Notes under the pieces: model-generated
Databases searched by the model: none
Told to the model about the DNA's origin: nothing
What the model saw: only the letters and a program-made list of their open reading frames with translations
Shown: positions 1 through 9,822 of the stretch, one piece after another
Layout: every line of letters starts with the position of its first letter
How positions within the stretch are numbered: position 1 is the first letter of the stretch
Position numbers and translations under genes: made by a program
Assembly (NCBI GenBank): GCA_013350335.1
Contig: CM023535.1
Coordinates: 25,512,617 to 25,576,616, forward strand
DNA length: 64,000 nt
Direction of reading: 5' to 3'
Source: Chimonanthus salicifolius
Lineage: Eukaryota; Streptophyta; Magnoliopsida; Laurales; Calycanthaceae

Positions 1-1097
1 CCTTGTGTGCAGTGCTGGCTACTGTTTGCTCGACACCTGATCCAGCCAGAAGGCCAGACTGTGCTGCCTTTCTTCTCTGTATTCTCTTTAGGTGGCTGCC
101 GTGTATGGCTTCAGCTGGTTGCCTTACTGCTTTCAATCTCTGCTCGGTCTTCTCTTTTTTTATCTTGTAGAACTCTGTTGCCTCATGGAAGAGAAAAGTT
201 CAGTCACAGCTGAGCCTCAACTGGCTGCCCGTGTGACCGTTGCTGCTGCTCTCTGTCTCTCCTTCCTGCTGCTTTTCACCGTTGCTGGTATTCATGTGGC
301 TGCCCTGTTCTCCTTCAGTGCAAACGGTGCTGCTCTATAGTAGAGTTGTTGGTGAATGGGAGTCCATACACATTCCTTGCAGCCAAGATGAGTGCGAAGA
401 AACAGAAACCGATGAGTACTAAGGATGACAGAACTACAAGTATTGAGAACTTGGCTGCCCTTAGCCTTCCTGTCTCAAGTTCATTTGAGATCCTCACACT
501 GATTGCTGCATTGAATCGTAAGAAGATCATGAGTTCCAATCCACTCAGATTCATACAGATAGACATAGCAGCTACTGAAACCTCAGCATTCTTCAATCGG
601 CCAGCCAACACAATGAGAAGCATGTAATACCAAAATCTTGAACCATGGCTTTGAAGATCCGTTTACCTTAGTTCAATGAGTCCTGCAACCAGAGAAAGGA
701 AAAGAATAGAAAAGAAATGGAAAAAGAAAAGAAATGGAAATAGTTCTTTCAGGCGCGTCGGGCACCCCGATCGACAGTAAATGAGAAGGGTTGGTAAATG
801 AGACTCGACGTTCACTCGAAATTAGACAATAAAATTTAAATATTAATTACACGAGTGTAGAAGGTTACATGTTCTGAGACCCAACTATTTTAATCAACTT
901 GACCTGACCATTTTGAAGGTGACATCAACCGTATTTTTTACTTAGCCATTTTTTTATCATTTTTATTTTCTTTTCTTATATTTTTCAAAATAAATTGTAA
1001 AACTAAAAATAACATTTAAACATATCTAATATTTATAAAATAAGGACTAATTAATCTAATATTAAGGGGTAAAATTGTAATTTTACGATGTTAATCA
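1..1097 (-). repeat. Athila-1 3' LTR, partial
   Basis: Matches 11505-12599 base for base with scattered substitutions and a few 1-2 base indels. The match stops at 1097 (ttaatca), where the right LTR has ctcatca. The inner boundary is marked by the adjacent polypurine tract on the minus strand. About 1.7 kb of this LTR lies left of the window. Confidence 0.92.
342..635 (-). pseudogene. Captured MATE (DETOXIFICATION-type) transporter fragment inside the left LTR
   Basis: Seen: minus-strand translation of this stretch gives about 95 residues with FWYYMLLIVLAG, LKNAEVSVAAMSICMN, FNAAISVRISNELE and AAKFSILVV, followed by a hydrophobic segment. Known: the LAG-LKNAE...SICMN and FNAA-SVR-SNELGA strings are characteristic of plant MATE/DTX efflux carriers, in the second half of the protein around transmembrane segments 7 to 9. 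Full-length MATE proteins have about 500 residues, so this is one short block with no start or partner domains. The usual SNELGAG reads SNELETG here. It lies in the sense orientation of the retrotransposon and is repeated in the right LTR, so it was captured before this copy inserted. Confidence 0.85.
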
Positions 1098-1121
1098 AAT
1101 ACCACCAAACTTAGACTTTGC
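1098..1121 (-). other. Athila-1 terminal polypurine tract
   Basis: On the minus strand the bases just before the left LTR read AAGTTTGGTGGTATT and then TGATTAAC, the LTR start. The same purine-rich GGTATT-TG junction precedes the 3' LTRs of Athila-2 and Athila-3. This is where plus-strand DNA synthesis would be primed. Confidence 0.75.
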
Positions 1122-2626
1122 TAGTCCTCGAGCAAAACTAAAACTAAAAACTAGGAACAGAAAATTAAAATCCTAAATGACACCACTTTCGCTGGCTTTC
1201 TCGATTGCATTTATCATATGCAACAAGCCTTTAAACCCCTAGGTTACCCCTAGTGGACGACTTATAGTCTCGTGAGGGTTTCCAGTGATGATACCCACAA
1301 ACATCATCAATTTTTTTTTTCCAGCAAAACACATAGCCAAAAATCTAAACATCATACAACTCTAAAATTTATTTTACAAGACTTATACTCGGAGTGTTGT
1401 GTGTGATAGCCATTATTAAGACAGTCTTCTTTTTCCAAATTGACACAAGTTTTATAACCACCATTGAAAAATACTCTTTGACTTCAATCATCACCAGATA
1501 TATCTCTCCGAAAGATTAACGCTCAAAGGTGGGTTTATTTTCTCTCAAGGTATATGTGAGCGGAGTTTATGTTTTCAAATCAAAATTCTCACATATGTTT
1601 TAAACAAAGACGGCATAGATGAAGAAAATAATTGATCTCATGATTAGATGCCACTTTCCTAAGAACGTTGAGTCAAACACCTTTAGTTTTCCACCTCTAT
1701 TCTCTACATGAAATGCCTTATTTAGACTTAGGATCAATAGGACTTTCTACTAGGACGAAACGAGGCTTAGGACTGGGTCATATCAAAGAAGGGATAAAAG
1801 ACTCTAAAAATTAACATTTTCATAAGAAAAGGTTAGAGGTATTCATAATATGAGCGGGATATTTTTCCTCTAGTATTTTTCATTTTTTTTTTATTTTTAA
1901 CATCCCATTTTGACGTATGGATTTTTTTTTCTAAGAAACCTCTTTTCTTTTCTTTTTCAACATCCCTCTTTGATGTGTGGATGTTCCCATTTTGCTTTCT
2001 CTTTTATTTTCATTTTTCAGTGAATTTTATCCCAAAGTCTTCCCTAACCTTTTCTCATAAATGATAGGTAATGGATATAAAATTGGCTCAAACTCCATGT
2101 CTGGAGTTGGTTATGGAAGATATGGCTAGTCAATAAAAGAGGCTATATTAGGCTCAAATGGAGAACTATCAAGATCGAATGACCAAAATAGGTGGGCTTG
2201 ACGGCTCAAAATGGTCCAAAGATGGCCTATATCCTATCCTAAGCTTCATAAGATGATTTATTTGTTTTGAATAAATTCAAAAAATTTTCAGGTGTACTAA
2301 CTCAAATTTAATGGCGTTCTTAGTAATATGACCAAAACAATGATAATGAGATCACTCAATGACTTGATGCTCTTATCAAAGAAATCAGAGTTTACTTATA
2401 ACACTTAGAAGGACAGAATGGCTCTAAAACTCACTGGGTTTAAGTCTCCACTAGTATTCCTCTGGTGATCACTCGACTCATGAAAATTTTTCTTTTTCAG
2501 ACCAACATTAATATGACTGTGTACATGTACTTCCGAGCATAAATCCTATAAAAATCTTTCCGGAAAAGTATAACATAAAGATTTTTATTTACGTATTAAT
2601 GCTAAAAAAAAAATATATGATTCTTT
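1122..2626 (-). other. Athila-1 3' non-coding region
   Basis: No convincing ORF. Several blocks are conserved in Athila-2 and Athila-3: the block around 1190-1310 (on the minus strand CCCTCACGAGACTATAAG...CCACTAGG), the block around 1735-1790 (minus strand GTCCTAAGCC then CGTTTCGTCC), and the block around 2400-2490. The order is the same in all three elements, so this is inherited element sequence rather than random flank. Confidence 0.75.
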
Positions 2627-2900
2627 TTACGTCAGATTGTCAAGACGCATGATTTTCTTAGAACTCAATTGACATTCTTGTTAAGTACCATGGTGTCTCA
2701 GCTTTTGCCTACTCTACCCTTAAAAGATTAAGTCTGTCTTTTTCTGCTTAAGAAAATTATGACTCGTTTAACGTCAGATTGTCAAGACGTTTATAGTCCC
2801 CTAAGCGAAAATCAACAGTTCTTTGAACACCAAGGCGTCTCAGTCTTTCCGGACTTACTCTACCTTTGACTAGGTCCAAATAAATCTGTCTATTTTCATT
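2627..2900 (-). repeat. Ancient tandem duplication covering the 3' end of the extra ORF
   Basis: The 19-base string acgtcagattgtcaagacg occurs at about 2630 and again at about 2770. The sequence between follows the same order in both copies (an aagacg block, a gtctcag block, a tactctacc block, a tctgtct block). Copy one is non-coding, copy two encodes the C-terminus of the extra ORF. Athila-2 shows the same arrangement at about 31,380-31,610, so the duplication predates both insertions. Confidence 0.65.
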
Positions 2901-3179
2901 AATAGGTCTATGTTTTGCTACTGTCACACAACGAACTCCTTGCTCAGATGTTTTTCCATTACAATTCCCACATCCACATTTGTGACAGATTCCTAGCCTC
3001 TTAGCTTTCCTCTTTGCAGCCAGAGTGCTTCGACCACAAAGAGGTCTGGGTTGCACCTCTTGGATTTCCAGCTTCCTCACCCTCATAGCTAAGGAAACGA
3101 TTTTCCTACATAAGTCTGGGGGAACTTGTGTTCTAGACAGACACAAAGCGAAGACAAAAACTTGACTGTCAACGTGCAT
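2757..3179 (-). CDS. Extra ORF downstream of pol: 140-residue basic protein with a four-cysteine motif
   Basis: Seen: an uninterrupted 140-codon ORF between pol and the 3' LTR in an element whose gag-pol is broken. N-terminus hydrophobic (residues 6-15) then VPPDLCRKIVSLAMRVRKLE; residues 48-63 CGRSTLAAKRKAKRLG form a basic patch; Cys65, 68, 70, 73 and 84 follow; the C-terminus is charged. Athila-2 has a copy in the same place differing at only 6 of the first 65 residues and keeping Cys65, 68, 73 and 84 (C-x2-C-x4-C-x10-C). Inferred: a zinc-binding nucleic-acid-binding protein. The basic GRS block followed by four cysteines resembles in layout the carlavirus C4 family, known for nucleic acid binding and silencing suppression; that resemblance is unverified. 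It is not a gag zinc knuckle (no C-x2-C-x4-H-x4-C) and not env-like (no clear signal peptide or membrane anchor). Confidence 0.8.
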   Translation of the reverse strand: MHVDSQVFVFALCLSRTQVPPDLCRKIVSLAMRVRKLEIQEVQPRPLCGRSTLAAKRKAKRLGICHKCGCGNCNGKTSEQGVRCVTVAKHRPINENRQIYLDLVKGRVSPERLRRLGVQRTVDFRLGDYKRLDNLTLNES

Positions 3180-3620
3180 GACTCCTATCCAGTTCTTTAA
3201 CGTCTATTGGTCACAAAGACAAAACAGATGATGATTTGTTTTTAATTTTTTTAATTAATTTTTTTTTAAATTTTTTTTCAAAATTTTTTAAATTTTTTTT
3301 TTCAAAATTTTTAATTTTTTTTTTAAATGACTTCAGTACCCCCAAACTTAAATTGAACATTGTCCTCAATGTTCCCTAATTGACACTGGCCAGGTGTAAA
3401 AGAAGAAATATTTTAGAAAATGAACAATCGGAGTTCGGACATACCTAGGAATGCATGAGGTGCAAAATGGACCAAATAAAAATCCTACACTGACTCAATG
3501 AAAACCTAAACTAGACAATGAAGATTCAGACGGACTCAGACATAGACAGATGGATATGTGGGTTTGGGTAATGGAATTGATGAAGATGGGAAGGTGAGTG
3601 AATGTGTATGGATCCTCAAA
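3180..3620 (-). other. Spacer between pol and extra ORF, with internal polypurine tract
   Basis: Contains an extremely AT-rich run (about 3239-3326, mostly T on the plus strand) and, at 3337-3354, a purine-rich string that on the minus strand reads AATTTAAGTTTGGGGGTA. The same string is found in Athila-2 and Athila-3 and looks like a better polypurine tract than the terminal one. Confidence 0.7.
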
Positions 3621-4863
3621 TCAGTCATGATACACTGGATCAGCTAACTCGACCTCGGTCTCTTCTTCAGGAGTGGGGAACGATAAAAATGGCTTTAATC
3701 GTTGCCCATTAACTTTGAACGCAGGACCACTCGTAGGATGTTTGATCTGTACTACCCCATGTGGGAATACAAATGAAACAATGAATGGACCTATCCATTT
3801 GGACCTTAACTTCCCAGGAAAAAGATGCATTCTTGACTCGTACAACAAGACCTTCTGACCAACTGTAAATTTTTTTCTCAATATGTGTTTATCATGAAAC
3901 ACTTTCATCCGGTCTTTGTACCTTTTAGTCGTGTCATAGGCTTCATTTCGTAATTCCTCCAGCTCAACAAGCTGAAGTTTCCGATGTTGTCCAGCAGAGT
4001 CTAGAGCAAAATTGAAATTTTTAATTGCCCAATAGGCTTTGTGCTCTAACTCAACCGGAAGATGACATGCCTTTCCATAAACCAAACGGTAGGGTGACAT
4101 TCCTATAGGCGTTTTGAAAGCTGTACGGTACGCCCATAGTGCGTCAATGAGTCTGGAAGACCAATATTTCCGATTTGGATTGATTGTCTTCTCGAGAATA
4201 CTCTTAATCTCTCTATTCGATTAAAAGAGAGATTAATCCACACTGTAAAATTTTTGCAGTTGTCTTTCTTGTGTTAAAATGCCCTCCACAGGCCTGGTCA
4301 TGGCAGAAACTTATGACACGATTTTGCTCTTTTTCTGGGACACATCGACGAATGATTTGGTCCGCACAGTGTTTAAACAGATAAGGGTCATCCCAAATAA
4401 AACTTTTGACCTGGACCAGAAACTTAGACCTATCTTGCTTAGTCCAATGCGGGGGCATTTGACTAGTAACAAGATAGTTAACAATATCGACAAACCATGG
4501 TACATGGGACACTGACATGAGTTGCTCATCAGGGAAGGACTCAGTGGTAGGACGAGTCTCATCAGTGAACTCAGTTATCAATCTAGACAAGTGGTCTGCT
4601 TCTACATTCTCAGAACCTTTCTTGTCCCGGATTTCCATATCAAACTCTTGTAGTAGCAATATCCATCGGATCAGGTGAGACTTAGCGTCTTTTTTAAAAA
4701 GAAGATACTTAAGTGCTGCATGATCAGAATAGATAATGACCTTCGAACCCACTAAGTAGGATCGAAACTTATCTAATGCAAAAACGACTGCTAACAGCTC
4801 TTTTTTCGTGGTGGAATAATGGAGCTGAGCGTCATTGAGAGTTTCTAGCATAGTAGATAACAT
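3621..4863 (-). pseudogene. Athila-1 pol, RNase H and integrase, catalytic core deleted
   Basis: Seen: residues from [20 protein letters not shown] through [13 protein letters not shown] to VEADHLSRL are the RNase H domain of a gypsy pol (YSDH carries a catalytic Asp). This is followed by the integrase zinc finger ([10 protein letters not shown]). At about 4203-4240 the frame jumps from the zinc finger straight to the segment preceding [27 protein letters not shown], the integrase C-terminal part. Compared with Athila-2, roughly 400 bases holding the catalytic Asp, Asp and Glu are missing. The breakpoint lies beside an inverted repeat (ttaatctctct / agagagattaa). A frame change near 4850 separates it from the RT segment. 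The C-terminal ORF (4100-3621) is itself open for 159 codons. Confidence 0.88.
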
Positions 4864-5827
4864 GAGGCAACCGATTTAACCTTTGTCCTAAAACGGCTCC
4901 GAATGCATAATCGAAGGCATCGCACATAATTTCAAAGGGGACAGACCAAACAGGTGGTTGTATTATCGGAGCGGAGGTCAGAGCGATTTTCAATTTTTTA
5001 AAGGCTTGAATGCACTCATCATCAAAATTGAAATTAGCATTCTTGGCCAAGAGTTTACAGAGAGGTTTTGAAACTTTACTGAAATCTTTTATAAACCTCC
5101 TGTAAAAACCAGCATGACCTAAGAATGACCTGATCTCTCTAACGGTTTGGGGTCTTGGTAAATTAGAGATCAGGTTGACCTTTGCCTTGTCCACTTCGAT
5201 ACCCTTCTCAGAGATAATGTGCCCTAGTACTATGCCCTTTTTCACCATGAAGTGACATTTTTCCCAATTCAATACCAGGTTCTTTTCTTGGCACCTGACT
5301 AGCACAAGGCTCAAATGGTGCAAGCACTGGTCAAAAGTGGACCCAAACACAGAGAAGTCATCCATGAAGACTTCTTGGAAACGTTTGACCATATCGGAGA
5401 AAGAACTGATCATGCACCATTGAAAAGTGGCTGGTGCATTGCACAATCTGAATGGCATACGGCGATATGCGAATGTATCGAATGGACATGTGAAGGTGGT
5501 CTTCTCTTAATCCTCAACAGCAACGTAGATCTAGTTATAGCTGGAATAACCATCAAGGAAACAATAAAATGCATGACCGGCTAACCGCTCAAGCATCTGA
5601 TCGATGAACGGAAGAGGAAAATGGTCCTTTCGAGTGACAGTGTTCAGCTTACGGTAGTCAATACAAACTCTCCAACCCGTTTGGATGCGGGTTGGCACCA
5701 ACTCATTATCCTGATTTTTTACTACCGTAACACCCGATTTCTTAGGTACAACCTGTATCGGACTCACCTATTTACAATCAGAGATAGGGTAGATAATACC
5801 CATCTCGAGAAGTTTTAAAATCTCAGC
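4832..5827 (-). pseudogene. Athila-1 reverse transcriptase domain
   Basis: Seen: GWRVCIDYRKLNTVTRKDHFPLPFIDQMLERLAG (RT palm start), FLDGYSSYN (first catalytic Asp region), MPFRLCNAPATFQ, and FMDDFSVFG, the YxDD box with Phe in place of Tyr as is common in gypsy elements. LGHAGFYRRFIKDFSK marks the connection region. Stops interrupt the frame where Gln, Arg or Trp codons are expected (after QDVV, before VSPIQ, after SSYN and a little later). Each is explicable by C to T or G to A change, consistent with decay of methylated DNA. Confidence 0.9.
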
Positions 5828-7345
5828 TCATACCACATCCTGCATCGCCGGATTTAACCGTCTCTGTGGTTCTCTGGATGTCTTGGAATTTTCTTCCAAG
5901 TGAATTTTATGCATGACCACAGATGGGCTAATTCCTTTGAGATCAGCAATGGACCATCCAATAGCTTCACGGTGATCTTTTAAAATAGCAAGGAGTTTAG
6001 ACTCCTGCTCAGAAGTTAAATCGGAAGCTATGATCACAGGTAAAGTTTCTGATGGTCCAAGATAAGAATACTTCAATGTCTCAGGAAGTGGCTTGAGCTC
6101 TAACTTTGGTGGCTTCTCGATAGAGGGGATCAGTACAGATTGACTAATAGGGAGAGGTTCAAATTTGGAGAACCTTCGCACATATGGAGATGCGTCAAAT
6201 ATTTCGTTCACTTTTTGTTTACTATCTTCATTGAAGTCTGTGCCAAAAGTGGACAGAGTCTTCTCAAATGGGTCATCACAAATGAAGTGAAGGAAGGACT
6301 CTTGGACAGAACTCTGGATCATGTTAACCTTGCACGGATCGTCTGTACAAAAAGGTTGTCGACATAGGCCAAACACATTGAGTTCTGTCGTCAGATCTCC
6401 AAATGACAACTTAAGCATACCATTTTGGCAATTGATAACAGCTTTCGCAGTGGCAAAAAATGGTCGTCCTAAAATAACCGGAATATGCCCACTTTCGTTC
6501 TGAACAGGTTGTGTATCCAGCACAACAAAATCGACTGGAAAGTAGAATTTGTCTACTTTCACCAGAACGTCTTCTATCACACCCCTTGGAATTTTTACAG
6601 AGCGGTCAGCTAACTGTAGTGTGATAGGAGTGGGCTTAAGCTCTCCCAGCCCCAATTGCTCATAAACGGAGGATGGAAGTAGGCTAACACTAGCTCCCAA
6701 ATCTAATAAGGCCCTTTCAACTTCATATGTGCCAATGGTGCATGCAATGGTTGGGCACCCAGGGTCCTTATGTTTAATTAGGAACGGTTGTTGGAGGAGA
6801 GCACTTGCATTTTCTGCTAGAAATGCCTTTACGGGAATATTAGTTCTCCGTTTCGCCGTACAGAGGTCTTTAAGGAACTTAGCGTACGAGGGTATCTGAT
6901 TGAAGGCTTCTAGTAGAGGAATGTTGATATAGACATTTTTGAAGACCTCTAATATGTCACCATATAGTACCCCTTGCTTGGTGATGAGCCTCTGAGGGTA
7001 CGGAGCCCTAGGTACGTAAGTTTTTCTAGCAGATGGATCCGGTTCATTTTGGACTGGGGATGAACTAGATGGGTCATCCTGATGCTTGGAATGACCAGTG
7101 GTCTGGTCTTCCGGTTGCGTAGGTAATTTAACTTTATTATCTACCTGTCTCCTGGATCTCAAGGCAATAATGGAGTTAGCGTCTTCTGGATTAGATGATG
7201 AAACTTCATTTTGGCCCTTGGGGTTTGGGATAGGCTGACTTGGAAATTTCCCTTTCTCCCTATCTCCTATTGTGGTGGCTAATTTCCCAAGCTGTGTCTC
7301 AAGCTTGTGCATAGCCTGTTGGGTAGACTGAATGAATTGTTGCAA
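5828..7345 (-). CDS. Athila-1 pol N-terminal segment with retropepsin domain (open 505-codon fragment)
   Basis: Seen: an open stretch from MQQFIQSTQQAMHKLETQLG through a low-complexity linker to a retropepsin whose active site reads ALLDLGASVSLLP at about residues 215-227; the flap and C-terminal part end in VILGRPFFATAKAVINCQNG. Known: the aspartic protease matures gag and pol; Athila-type proteases carry DLGA rather than DTGA. The segment ends at a stop just before the reverse transcriptase. Codons 1-30 belong to the gag-pol linker. It is one domain of a broken polyprotein, not an independent gene, and is in the same frame as the downstream RT. Confidence 0.9.
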   Translation of the reverse strand: MQQFIQSTQQAMHKLETQLGKLATTIGDREKGKFPSQPIPNPKGQNEVSSSNPEDANSIIALRSRRQVDNKVKLPTQPEDQTTGHSKHQDDPSSSSPVQNEPDPSARKTYVPRAPYPQRLITKQGVLYGDILEVFKNVYINIPLLEAFNQIPSYAKFLKDLCTAKRRTNIPVKAFLAENASALLQQPFLIKHKDPGCPTIACTIGTYEVERALLDLGASVSLLPSSVYEQLGLGELKPTPITLQLADRSVKIPRGVIEDVLVKVDKFYFPVDFVVLDTQPVQNESGHIPVILGRPFFATAKAVINCQNGMLKLSFGDLTTELNVFGLCRQPFCTDDPCKVNMIQSSVQESFLHFICDDPFEKTLSTFGTDFNEDSKQKVNEIFDASPYVRRFSKFEPLPISQSVLIPSIEKPPKLELKPLPETLKYSYLGPSETLPVIIASDLTSEQESKLLAILKDHREAIGWSIADLKGISPSVVMHKIHLEENSKTSREPQRRLNPAMQDVV

Positions 7346-7364
7346 CGTATCCTCGAGAGAGGAC

Positions 7365-8669
7365 TTACGTTGTTGAGATGGACCGGATTGATAAGACTGA
7401 TTTGACTGGGCTGGATTGGATTGATAAAACTAATTTGACTGGCTGGATGATTTTGAGATGGGTGGAATGGTTGATTCTGAGGTGGTTGGTATGGTGGACC
7501 TTGATATTGAGGGGTCCTTGACCTACAGGAGGTTGGTTCTGGCGCCAAGAAAAATTGGGATGATTCCGCCAATTAGGATTGTATGTGGCAGAGAAAGGGG
7601 TTCCCTCCTGTCTTCCAAAATTATTAAGTGCGTTGGCCTGTTCAGTTGAGCACTCAATGTTAGGTCCAAAGGAAGGACAGTTTTGGGCAGTGTGTCCTAA
7701 GTTATAACACATCGCGCAAACCTCTGCATTCAATCTTAATGTTGAGTTCATCGCCTGAGTCATCGCTAACGTATCGATTTTCTTTGTTAAGTTTGCGATT
7801 GCAAGCTTAACATCTAAGTCGGTACTAACTTCGTATAAACCTCCTATTTCTGAGGTTTGGGCTGAATTATCTCTTTTGGAGAAGTCCCATCGCTGAGAAC
7901 TTTCTGCCAAGGTTTCTAAGAAATTTCATCCATTCGTTGCAGTTAGCATTAAAAATTCCCCACCCTTCATAGACTCGACCATTGTGCGGTTTGAGATGGT
8001 TAAACCATCATAAAAGAATTGCATGAGTCTTCCCATTTCAAAACCGTGGTGGGGACATTTATTCAACGTATCTTTGAATATTTCCCATGATTCATAGAAT
8101 TGTTCACCCTCTTTCTGATTAAAATTTGAAATTTCTTTCTTGAGGGCGTTAGTTTTAGATACAGGGAAGAATTTATTCAAAAATTTGTTGGCTAACAGAT
8201 CCCAAGTTGTGATGGAATTTGGAGGTAGAGAATTTAGCCAAGATTTCGCTTTTCCTTTAAGAGAAAAAGGAAATAATCGAAGTTTAATGGATTCATCAGA
8301 GATGCCTTGGAGTCTGATGGTGGCACAGATTTCTAAAAATTCTTTGATGTGTAGGTAAGGATCCTCATGATCAAATCCATGGAAAGCGGGTAGAAGATGT
8401 AATAGGCCTGGTTTGAGTTCAAAGGCTGCATTAGTTGGTGGGATAACTATGCTTGATGGTGTTTTGAAAGTGACTGCTGAAAAATAATCTTGGAGGGTTC
8501 TCTCTTCGATTCTTTCTTCAGCCATTTTGGATGATGGTGGTGGTGATGGAGTTGGACTGTCTATAACTGAGCTAGACTGAGCTCCGGACACAATGATCGG
8601 TAAATCGACAGAAGATTTGACTCGAACTAGACGATTGTGTCTATCACGATACCAATGTTTCATACACAA
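7365..8669 (-). pseudogene. Athila-1 gag
   Basis: Seen: MCMKHWYRDRHNRLVRV start region, a Pro/Ser-rich linker, then FELKPGLLHLLPAFHGF, PYLHIKEFLEICATI, LRLFPFSLKGKAKSWLNSLP, NKFFPVSKTNALKKEI and FYDGL, the retrotransposon gag (capsid) domain. One TGA stop falls at about 7925 after LTATNG, where a Trp is expected; the same frame continues as NFLETLAESSQRWDFSK. A zinc knuckle follows (CAMCYNLGHTAQNC, residues about 66-79 of the second part). A frameshift near 7400-7500 separates it from pol. It would form the virus-like particle. Confidence 0.88.
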
Positions 8670-9804
8670 ACAAGCTCATTCATGTTCATCCAAATTCACA
8701 CAAGAAGAATGCCTAAATCTAAATTTGAATTGCAATAATGCAATCAAATCTTTATTTAGCTATTGGGACCCTAAGGATTGTTTCTAGACTTGCTCCTACT
8801 TTTCTCTCCAAATAATCTAAGTCTCCGATGAAAGCTTAACCACAATCATGGCCAGGTAAGTTCCCAGGTAAGTGGAGGAGCACACGACATCTTCTTAAGT
8901 TTCCAACTTATCCTTAGGCTCTTTACACCTTGGTGACAGAACTAATCCTAGACACCATGATTGAAGAAAAAATATTCACCGGTTACAAAAATTAATTTAG
9001 ATTGAAAAGGTTCCTATTAAGCATGAAACCCTAAAATTTAGCCTAATGGTTCCTTAATTGATTTTATTAGGGAAGTGCATGAACCAATTTTACTAATCTT
9101 CTTTTTCTAAGTATTATGAAAATGCAATCCTAAATTACCATACAACATTCAAGTCAATATACAAACATTAATAAAACAATCAAACTAATGCATGAATACT
9201 AACAATCTAAATGCATGGACAGATTAAATGCAAATAATAATAAAGAACACCCTAAATAAATCTATATGAATGCATGAGATATATAAAATAGAAAAAATTA
9301 AAAACTCACCTTAGCCTTTTATGCGTATTTTCAACATTTTTTTGTTTGTTTTTTTTGTTTAAGCGCGCAATTTAAAGCTTTGGTGAAGATTTAGCCTGTT
9401 ATGCATATCTCCATCAATTTTTAAGCGCAGCGTAAATGAAATTCCTGCAAAACAGACAATAAAAGCTTTGGTGAAGATTCTAATTCAAATTAAAAAAATA
9501 AAAAAATAAAAATAAAAATAAAATAAAATGAAATGCATGATACTAATCTAAGTGCAATTTTCCTAAAATTACAACTATTGGAGGAAATATAGTATTTGTA
9601 ACCTAAAAAAAAAAAATCAAGTCAAACTTTATTTCAAAAAAAAATAAAAATAAAAATAAAAATAAATTTTCATTTTTTAAATTTTATTTAATTAAAAAAA
9701 TGTTTCCTAAGTTAGATGAGATTCTAAATTAAGACATATCTGCAGTATTAGATTTATTTTCAAGAATCACAAAATCTAATAGCACACAATTTTATTTCGA
9801 GATT
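8670..9804 (-). other. Athila-1 5' leader
   Basis: Non-coding stretch between the primer-binding site and gag on the minus strand. Shares with the Athila-2 leader (24,990-25,250) and Athila-3 leader (56,080-56,250) the blocks reading on the sense strand GTGTCTA(A/G)G, GTGCTCCCCCACTTACCT and GTGGTTAAAC. A and T runs fill 9480-9700. Confidence 0.7.
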
Positions 9805-9822
9805 TCCCCAGCAACGGCGCCA
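9805..9822 (-). other. Athila-1 primer-binding site (tRNA-Asp)
   Basis: The minus strand reads TGGCGCCGTTGCTGGGGA, 6 bases inside the LTR end. This is complementary to the 3' end of plant tRNA-Asp(GTC) with one mismatch. It primes minus-strand DNA synthesis and fixes the LTR boundary at 9829. Confidence 0.88.

Noticed and set aside
342..635. Functional MATE transporter gene
   Set aside because: Only about 95 of roughly 500 residues, embedded in an LTR, no start or remaining transmembrane segments.
2757..3179. Env-like protein, as reported at this place in some Athila elements
   Set aside because: No signal peptide, no C-terminal membrane anchor, and short; cysteine spacing points to a zinc finger.
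7365..7572. Overlapping Pro/Gln-rich minus-strand frame (7572-7279)
   Set aside because: Alternative frame of the gag-pol linker produced by the local frameshift, not a separate gene.
9805..9822. tRNA gene fragment
   Set aside because: Only 18 bases complementary to a tRNA 3' end beside an LTR; it is a primer-binding site.
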